Part shown: piece by piece, positions 40,477 through 45,066 of the stretch
Numbering within the stretch: the first letter of the stretch is position 1
Layout: the number at the start of each line of letters is the position of its first letter
Notes under the pieces: model-generated
Seen by the model: the letters and a program-made list of their open reading frames with translations, nothing else
Database searches by the model: none
What the model was told of the DNA's origin: nothing
Translations under genes and position numbers: made by a program
From: Spirochaetaceae bacterium
Lineage (GTDB): Bacteria > Spirochaetota > Spirochaetia > SZUA-6 > Bin103
Assembly: GCA_028818385.1 (NCBI GenBank)
Contig: JAPPNY010000215.1
Coordinates: 1 to 45,066, forward strand
Reading direction: 5' to 3'
Length of the DNA stretch: 45,066 nucleotides

Positions 40477-42051
40477 ATGGGCACCGACACAGGCCTGCTC
40501 GCGCACTGGCCGCTCGCCGGCGACTGCCGCGACAACTCCGGAAACGGCCACCACGGCCGGAACCAGGGCGCTGTCCTCGCGGCCGGCGGCGCCGTCTTCG
40601 ACGGCCGCGGCGCCCACGTCCTCGTTCCCCCGTCGGCCGGCCTGGACCTGGGGACCGGCGACTTCACGCTGGCCGTCCAGATCCACACGGACGCCGTGCT
40701 CGATGACGTGCCGGGCGATGTCGTCAGCCGCTACGCGCCCGCCACCCGGACCGGCTTCCAGCTCAGCCTGCTCAACAACGCCGGCGTGACCGCCGCCCAG
40801 GCCAACTACCGCCACCTCCACTTCGGCATCGACGCCGGCAGCGAGGGCGCATGGGCCGACTGCGGCCGTCCCGGCAACAACCTGCGCGTCTACTCCCTGT
40901 GCGTCTTTCGGGGCGACCTCTACGCCGGCACCTTCGAGACCGGCGCGGACGAGGCCGGCGGCGTCTACCGCTACGACGGCAAGGCCGGCTGGGAGCCGTG
41001 CGGAAGCCCGGACGCCGCCAACACCGTGGCCTCGCTGTGCGTCTTCGACGGCGACCTCTACGCCGGCACGTCGTGCTACCGGGCCGGCGGCTCGGCGCTG
41101 CCGGAGTCGGAGAACCGCAATCCCGGCGGCGCCCTGTACCGCTACGCGGGCGGTTCGAAGTGGGTGAGCGTCGGCCGCATGGAGGGCGCCGACTCGTGCG
41201 CCGGCATGGCCGTCTTCCGGGGCGAGCTCTACGCCATCCCGCTTTACAGCCAGGGGGTCTTCCGCTACCAGGGGGGCGACCGCTGGGAGCACTGCGGCAC
41301 CCCCGGCCGCCGCATGATGTCGCTCGGGGTCTTCAACGGCCACCTCTACGGAGCGGGCAACGAGGGCGGCGAGTCGGGCGGCGTGTTCCGCTACGCCGGC
41401 GGCAGCGGCTGGGTGCACGCCGGCGCCCAGCCGGGCGTCTCCCAAGTCTACTCGTTCGCCGCCCACAACGGGAAACTGCACGCTGGCACCTGGCCGGAGG
41501 GCAAGGTCTTCCGCGACGACGGAAGCGATCCCTGGACCTGCGTCGGCCGCCTGGGCGAAGAGCTGGAGGTCATGGCCATGGCCGTCTACAACGGCAAGCT
41601 CTACGCCGGCACCCTGCCGCTGGGCCGGGTCTACCGCTACGACGGCGGCGACACCTGGACCCTCACCGGGCAACTCGACACCACCCCGGACGTGAAGTAC
41701 CGCCGCGTCTGGTCGATGGCCGTCTACCGCGGCCGGCTGTTCGCCGGCACCCTCCCCTCGGGACTCGTCTGCGCCCTGCAGGCGGGCGCCAACGTCACCC
41801 ACGATCACGAGTTGCAGCCCGGCTGGCGCCGCTTGGCCGCCGTGCGCAGGGGAGAGCGGCTCGAGCTCCACGTCGACGGCAGCCGCGTCGCGACCTCGCC
41901 GGTCTTCGACGGCTCCGCCTTCGACCTCTCGACGGACCAGCCGCTGCGAATCGGCGCCGGCGCCATCGACACCTTCAACGGCAGGATTCGCGACCTGCGG
42001 CTGTGCCGCCGCGCCCTCACGGAGGAAGAGATCGGGAGGCTCGCTTCGTGA
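40477..42051 (+). CDS. LamG domain split by a seven-bladed Kelch-like propeller
   Basis: A 524-residue protein. Residues 1-120 look like the first half of a LamG/concanavalin-A-like domain (LLAHWPLAGDCRDNSGNG, GDFTLAVQIHT). Residues about 123-435 carry seven repeats of [MLF]-x-[VA]-[FYH]-x-G-x-L-[YFH]-A-G-T at roughly 139, 186, 243, 282, 326, 366 and 412, each followed by a GxVYRYxGGxxW strand: a seven-bladed beta-propeller. Residues 440-524 resume the LamG fold (WRRLAAVRRGERLELHVDG, PLRIGAG, FNGRIRDLRLCRRALTEEEI). So the propeller is inserted in a LamG loop. No signal peptide is visible. Role unknown; carbohydrate or protein binding is likely. Confidence 0.82.
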   Translation: MGTDTGLLAHWPLAGDCRDNSGNGHHGRNQGAVLAAGGAVFDGRGAHVLVPPSAGLDLGTGDFTLAVQIHTDAVLDDVPGDVVSRYAPATRTGFQLSLLNNAGVTAAQANYRHLHFGIDAGSEGAWADCGRPGNNLRVYSLCVFRGDLYAGTFETGADEAGGVYRYDGKAGWEPCGSPDAANTVASLCVFDGDLYAGTSCYRAGGSALPESENRNPGGALYRYAGGSKWVSVGRMEGADSCAGMAVFRGELYAIPLYSQGVFRYQGGDRWEHCGTPGRRMMSLGVFNGHLYGAGNEGGESGGVFRYAGGSGWVHAGAQPGVSQVYSFAAHNGKLHAGTWPEGKVFRDDGSDPWTCVGRLGEELEVMAMAVYNGKLYAGTLPLGRVYRYDGGDTWTLTGQLDTTPDVKYRRVWSMAVYRGRLFAGTLPSGLVCALQAGANVTHDHELQPGWRRLAAVRRGERLELHVDGSRVATSPVFDGSAFDLSTDQPLRIGAGAIDTFNGRIRDLRLCRRALTEEEIGRLAS

Positions 42052-43870
42052 TCGACGCCCACGTCCACGTCCTCGCCAAGGCATCGCGCGAGTTCCCGCG
42101 CGAGGTGAGCGACACTCTGCCCGCCGGCCGGGAAGAGAGCGCCGAGAAGCTCCTCGGCCTGATGGAGGCGCACGGCGTCGAGCGGGCGACGCTGGTGCAG
42201 ATCGGCGGCACCTCGCTCGAAACCCATGCCTATCTCCGTAACTGCCTGAAGCGCTACCCGGACCGGTTCAAGGGGATCGGCCTCGTGCCGGACCCCCGGC
42301 GCCCGGAGGACCACATGGACCGGCTGGCCGAGGACGGCGGCATCGTCGGCTTCCGCCTGCACGAGATCGGCGGCCCGCTCGATCCGACCGCGCCGATGGA
42401 CGTGCGCACCTTCACGACCTATCCGTTCTGGAAGCACGCCGCCCTGAAAGGCTACATCGTCTGGCTCTATCCGCGCGCGGCCGAGGCGCACCTGACCCCG
42501 TGGCTGCTGGACGCGTTTCCGGAGCTCACGGTGGTCTTCAACCACCTGATGATCTGCCCGCCCGAGGGGTCCATGACGACCGACGAACGGGGCCGCCCGC
42601 GGATGATCCGGCGGACGTTCACGAACGACCAGCCGCTGACCCGCCACAACACCCTGGGCCTGGCGCAGTTCCCGAACGTGTGCGTCAAGCTGTCCGGCCA
42701 GTATGCCTTCAGCCAGGAGCCCTACCCGTACCTGGACCTGCGGCGCTGGCACGGCGAGCTCGTGATGGAGATGGGCGCCGGCCGCTGCATGTGGGGCACC
42801 GACTTCCCCTGGATCCAGGAGGATCCCGGCTACGGCAAGCTCACCCGCGTGCTCGACGATCTGCTGCCCGATCTGGGCGAGGAGGACCGCGCGCTGATCA
42901 TGGGCGGCACCGCGCGCCGCATGGTCTGGCGCGAGCCGGGGAGCGATGACGACGAGATCGGGAGGCCCGCTTCGTGATCGACGCCCACGTCCACGTCTTC
43001 GCCAAGGCATCGCGCGAGTTCCCGCGCGAGGTGAGCGATACCATGCCGGCCGATCGGGAAGAGAGCGCCGAGAAGCTCCTGGGCCTGATGGAGGAGCACG
43101 CCGTCGAGCGGGCCACGCTGGTGCAGATCGGCGGCACCTCGCTCGAAACCCATGCCTATCTCCGCCACTGCCTGAAGCGCTACCCGGACCGGTTCAAGGG
43201 GATCGGTTTGGTGCCGGACCCGCGCCATCCGGAAGACCACATGGACCGGCTGGCCGAGGACGGCAGCATCGTCGGCTTCCGGCTGCACGAGATCGGCGGC
43301 CCGCTCGATCCCACGGCGCCGATGGACGTGCGCACCTGCACGACCTACCCGTTCTGGAAGCACGCCGCGGAGAGGGACTACATCGTCTGGCTCTATCCCC
43401 GCGCCGCCGATGCGCACCTGACCCCGTGGCTGCTGGACGCGTTTCCGGAGCTCACGGTGGTGTTCAACCACCTGATGATCTGCCCGGCCCCAGGGTCCAT
43501 GGCGACCGACGACCAGGGCCGGCCGCGGATGGTCCGGCGCACCTTCTCCTTCGACATGCCGCTGACCCGCCACAACACGCTCGGCCTCGCGCAGTTCCCG
43601 AGCGTGTGCGTCAAGCTGTCCGGCCAGTACGCCTTCAGCCAGGAGCCCTACCCGTACCTGGACCTGCGGCGCTGGCACGAGCAGCTCGTGAAGGACATGG
43701 GCGCCGACCACTGCATGTGGGCCACCGACTTCCCCTGGATTCAGAAGGACCCCGGCTACGGCAAACTCACCCGCGTGCTCGACGAACTGCTGCCTGACCT
43801 GAACGACGCCGATCGCGCCCTGATCATGGACGGGACCGCGCGCCGCATGGTCTGGCGCGAGTCGAGGAGC
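42028..43870 (+). repeat. Tandem duplication, unit 926 bp
   Basis: The sequence starting at 42028 (end of the LamG gene) recurs at 42954 and runs to about 43870, with very few differences by eye. The unit begins in the last codons of the LamG gene, so copy 2 carries that tail (EIGR-AS-stop) as the end of the first amidohydrolase gene. Each copy encodes one amidohydrolase. Confidence 0.92.
42048..42977 (+). CDS. Amidohydrolase family 2 protein (copy 1)
   Basis: A 309-residue TIM-barrel metal hydrolase of the amidohydrolase-2 family (PF04909-type). Metal motif D-A-H-V-H at residues 3-7, a further His in 'VVFNHLMICP', and the catalytic/metal Asp in 'WGTDFPWIQ'. The family includes decarboxylases and lactone or amide hydrolases. 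The GTG start overlaps the LamG stop (GTGA). Its last residues (DDDEIGRPAS) are borrowed from the LamG gene's 3' end by duplication. It overlaps copy 2 by 4 nt. Confidence 0.92.
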   Translation: MIDAHVHVLAKASREFPREVSDTLPAGREESAEKLLGLMEAHGVERATLVQIGGTSLETHAYLRNCLKRYPDRFKGIGLVPDPRRPEDHMDRLAEDGGIVGFRLHEIGGPLDPTAPMDVRTFTTYPFWKHAALKGYIVWLYPRAAEAHLTPWLLDAFPELTVVFNHLMICPPEGSMTTDERGRPRMIRRTFTNDQPLTRHNTLGLAQFPNVCVKLSGQYAFSQEPYPYLDLRRWHGELVMEMGAGRCMWGTDFPWIQEDPGYGKLTRVLDDLLPDLGEEDRALIMGGTARRMVWREPGSDDDEIGRPAS

Positions 43871-43885
43871 ACCGCCGATGGCTGA
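42974..43885 (+). CDS. Amidohydrolase family 2 protein (copy 2)
   Basis: A 303-residue near-identical paralogue of the preceding gene (roughly nine residues in ten the same by eye), with the same HxH, His and TDFPW motifs. Differences cluster in 'ICPAPGSMATDDQG' versus 'ICPPEGSMTTDERG' and in the C-terminal tail (RESRSTADG). The GTG start overlaps copy 1's stop by 4 nt and its stop overlaps the PhyH start by 8 nt. This copy probably has the ancestral 3' end because it abuts PhyH. Confidence 0.92.
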   Translation: MIDAHVHVFAKASREFPREVSDTMPADREESAEKLLGLMEEHAVERATLVQIGGTSLETHAYLRHCLKRYPDRFKGIGLVPDPRHPEDHMDRLAEDGSIVGFRLHEIGGPLDPTAPMDVRTCTTYPFWKHAAERDYIVWLYPRAADAHLTPWLLDAFPELTVVFNHLMICPAPGSMATDDQGRPRMVRRTFSFDMPLTRHNTLGLAQFPSVCVKLSGQYAFSQEPYPYLDLRRWHEQLVKDMGADHCMWATDFPWIQKDPGYGKLTRVLDELLPDLNDADRALIMDGTARRMVWRESRSTADG

Positions 43886-44759
43886 TTCCGACGCCCCCGC
43901 CTACGAGCTGACTCCCGAGCAGAAATACGAGTTCGACCTGCGCGGCTACCTCGTGCTCCCGCAGCACTTCGACGCCGAAGCGGTCGCCGAGTTCCACGCC
44001 GGCATCGACGAGCTGCAGGCGATCCCGATCGACTACCAGACCTACACGCGGCTGGGAGTCGCCAGCTACTTCCTGCACAACGCCATGGCCGACCCCGAGC
44101 ATCCGTTCTGGAAGGGCGAGCACCGGCCCGACCGCGCCCCCAATCCCGCCACCGGCGGCATCGGCCGCGTCGACCACGCGATCTGCGGCACCGCCGGGTT
44201 CGACCGCATCGTGCGCGACCCCGTCCTCAACGCCATCCACACCGAGCTGGCCGGCGGCCCCGTCTACCTCTCGGCCACCTACTACATCGAGAAGGTCGGC
44301 CCGGTCCCCGGCGGCGGCCTCCACAACGGCGGCTTCCCGGTCGACCGCGACATCTACTACGGCTACGACCACACCAACGGGCGCTTCGCCTGCAAGAGCA
44401 CCAAGAGCGTCATCATTCTCTCCGACATGACGCGGGTCGAGAACGGACCGTTCGCGGCCATCCCCGGCAGCCACAAGGCCAACTTCCGCTGCCCCTTCGA
44501 CATGGAGGATGCCAGCCGCAACCCGATGGCCGTCCCCGTGCTCGCCGCCCCCGGCGACGTCGTGATCTTCTCCGAGGGCATGACCCACAACGCCTACCCG
44601 GTCACCAACCGCTCCATCCGCCGCTCTGTGTTCTTCAACTACATGCCGGCCATCGGACGAGACAACCTCCCCTTCCAGCGCATGTCCATCTACCCCGACC
44701 AGGTCCTGGACCGCCTCTCCGACCAGGCTGAGCTGCTCACCTCGGCCGGCTACATCTGA
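43878..44759 (+). CDS. PhyH-like protein, atypical iron triad (H-x-G)
   Basis: A 293-residue PhyH superfamily protein. Family strands are 'FAAIPGSHKANF' (192-203) and 'GDVVIFSEGMTHNAYPVTNRS' with H237 and downstream Arg. The proximal motif is H149-N-G151 in place of H-x-D, so the carboxylate iron ligand seems to be missing, as in Fe/2OG halogenases, or another residue substitutes. It shares 'GSHKANF' with the protein at 8303. Last gene of the 40477 operon, overlapping amidohydrolase copy 2 by 8 nt. Confidence 0.88.
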   Translation: MADSDAPAYELTPEQKYEFDLRGYLVLPQHFDAEAVAEFHAGIDELQAIPIDYQTYTRLGVASYFLHNAMADPEHPFWKGEHRPDRAPNPATGGIGRVDHAICGTAGFDRIVRDPVLNAIHTELAGGPVYLSATYYIEKVGPVPGGGLHNGGFPVDRDIYYGYDHTNGRFACKSTKSVIILSDMTRVENGPFAAIPGSHKANFRCPFDMEDASRNPMAVPVLAAPGDVVIFSEGMTHNAYPVTNRSIRRSVFFNYMPAIGRDNLPFQRMSIYPDQVLDRLSDQAELLTSAGYI

Positions 44760-45066
44760 CGCCGCCCCTCGGCTGCCGGTGCCCAATCGCCCCTTCCGTT
44801 TCTTCATTCACCCTATAGCCTTGACTCCCGAACTCCGCCCTCCCCTCCCCAACGTAGTCCAGCCCAAACCGCATGTCGCTCCGCATCCCTTCCCTCCCCC
44901 TTCACTCTATTGACAGCCCAGGACCCTCCCCTCACCATACTTCCACGCTGGCTCAACCTGACGCAGCCAACCGCCCCCGGCCCCCCCGCCGGCGCGGGGG
45001 GGGGCGGGGGGGGGGGGGCGGCCCGGGCGGGGGCGGGCGCCCGCGCCCCCGCGGCGGGGGGGGGGG
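44760..45066. other. No gene; C-rich then poly-G end of sequence
   Basis: After the last stop there is no recognisable gene. From about 44760 to 44980 the plus strand becomes C-rich and G-poor, unlike the rest, and 44980-45066 is almost only G and C with long G runs. This looks like failing sequence quality at a contig end rather than biology. Confidence 0.75.

Noticed and set aside
40453..42084. A long minus-strand open frame opposite the LamG gene
   Set aside because: Its apparent repeats are mirror images of the propeller repeats on the plus strand; no start signal or domain.
1..45066. tRNA, rRNA, integrase, transposase or insertion sequence ends
   Set aside because: I looked for cloverleaf sequences, transposase motifs (DDE) and integrase motifs and found none I could support.

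Overview
The window is a high-GC (by eye about two thirds GC), gene-dense bacterial segment with no rRNA, tRNA or CRISPR array that I could see. The two sugar-type solute-binding proteins have cleavable signal peptides, one followed by an 'AAAEAEGAAS'-like stretch often seen in Spirochaetota exported proteins. The gene mix (sulfatases, many phytanoyl-CoA dioxygenase-like (PhyH) proteins, lipid desaturases, LplB/YtcP-type sugar importers, hydantoinase A/B) resembles uncultured marine or host-associated Spirochaetaceae-like bacteria. That taxonomic guess is inference. The many O2-using iron enzymes (five PhyH-like proteins, two fatty-acid desaturases, one sterol-desaturase-fold enzyme) imply an oxygen-exposed lifestyle.

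Layout. (1) 122-8204, plus strand: a toroid-like hypothetical protein, a TIM-barrel sugar isomerase, a fatty-acid desaturase, a sulfatase, two importer permeases and a solute-binding protein, closed by a clear terminator at 8230-8270. (2) 8303-11386: a PhyH-like protein, a mandelate-racemase-type enolase-superfamily enzyme (minus) and a divergent Gfo/Idh/MocA oxidoreductase. (3) 11539-12905: a membrane-anchored protein built from 11-residue repeats, convergent with a Sel1-repeat protein. (4) 16495-13011, minus: a second importer (binding protein, then two permeases) with a perfect inverted repeat between the first two genes, plus an AHSA1/SRPBCC protein upstream. (5) 17200-25985: a zinc-ribbon toroid-like protein, an orphan antitoxin, a tightly coupled hyuA-phyH-hyuB operon (minus), then a sulfatase and a sterol-desaturase-fold gene (plus). 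(6) 26057-35447: a complete YafQ/DinJ-type toxin-antitoxin pair, a large M1-type metallopeptidase with a beta-rich C-terminal domain, relics of an XRE antitoxin and a Uma2 gene, a five-gene MacB/LolD-like ABC operon with its own winged-helix regulator, an orphan Phd antitoxin, and an MNT-HEPN pair whose HEPN gene carries a one-base frameshift. (7) 35462-40376: SDR, second desaturase and PhyH (minus), another PhyH (plus), and a SelA-like PLP enzyme (minus). (8) 40477-44759: a promoter-driven, fully overlapping operon of a LamG domain split by a seven-bladed propeller, two tandemly duplicated amidohydrolases and a PhyH-like protein. The last ~300 bases degrade into C-rich and then poly-G sequence, probably an assembly artefact.

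How the genes may work together (inference): importers, sulfatases, isomerase, dehydratase-like enolase and Gfo/Idh enzymes fit uptake and breakdown of sulfated or modified sugars. Twice a sulfatase sits beside a membrane di-iron lipid oxidase, which could also point to sulfated lipids or sterols. PhyH-like oxygenases are embedded in several hydrolase operons. Many genes lack a Shine-Dalgarno sequence and instead carry a -10-like TAnnnT-type hexamer 6-11 nt before the start codon, suggesting frequent leaderless transcripts.
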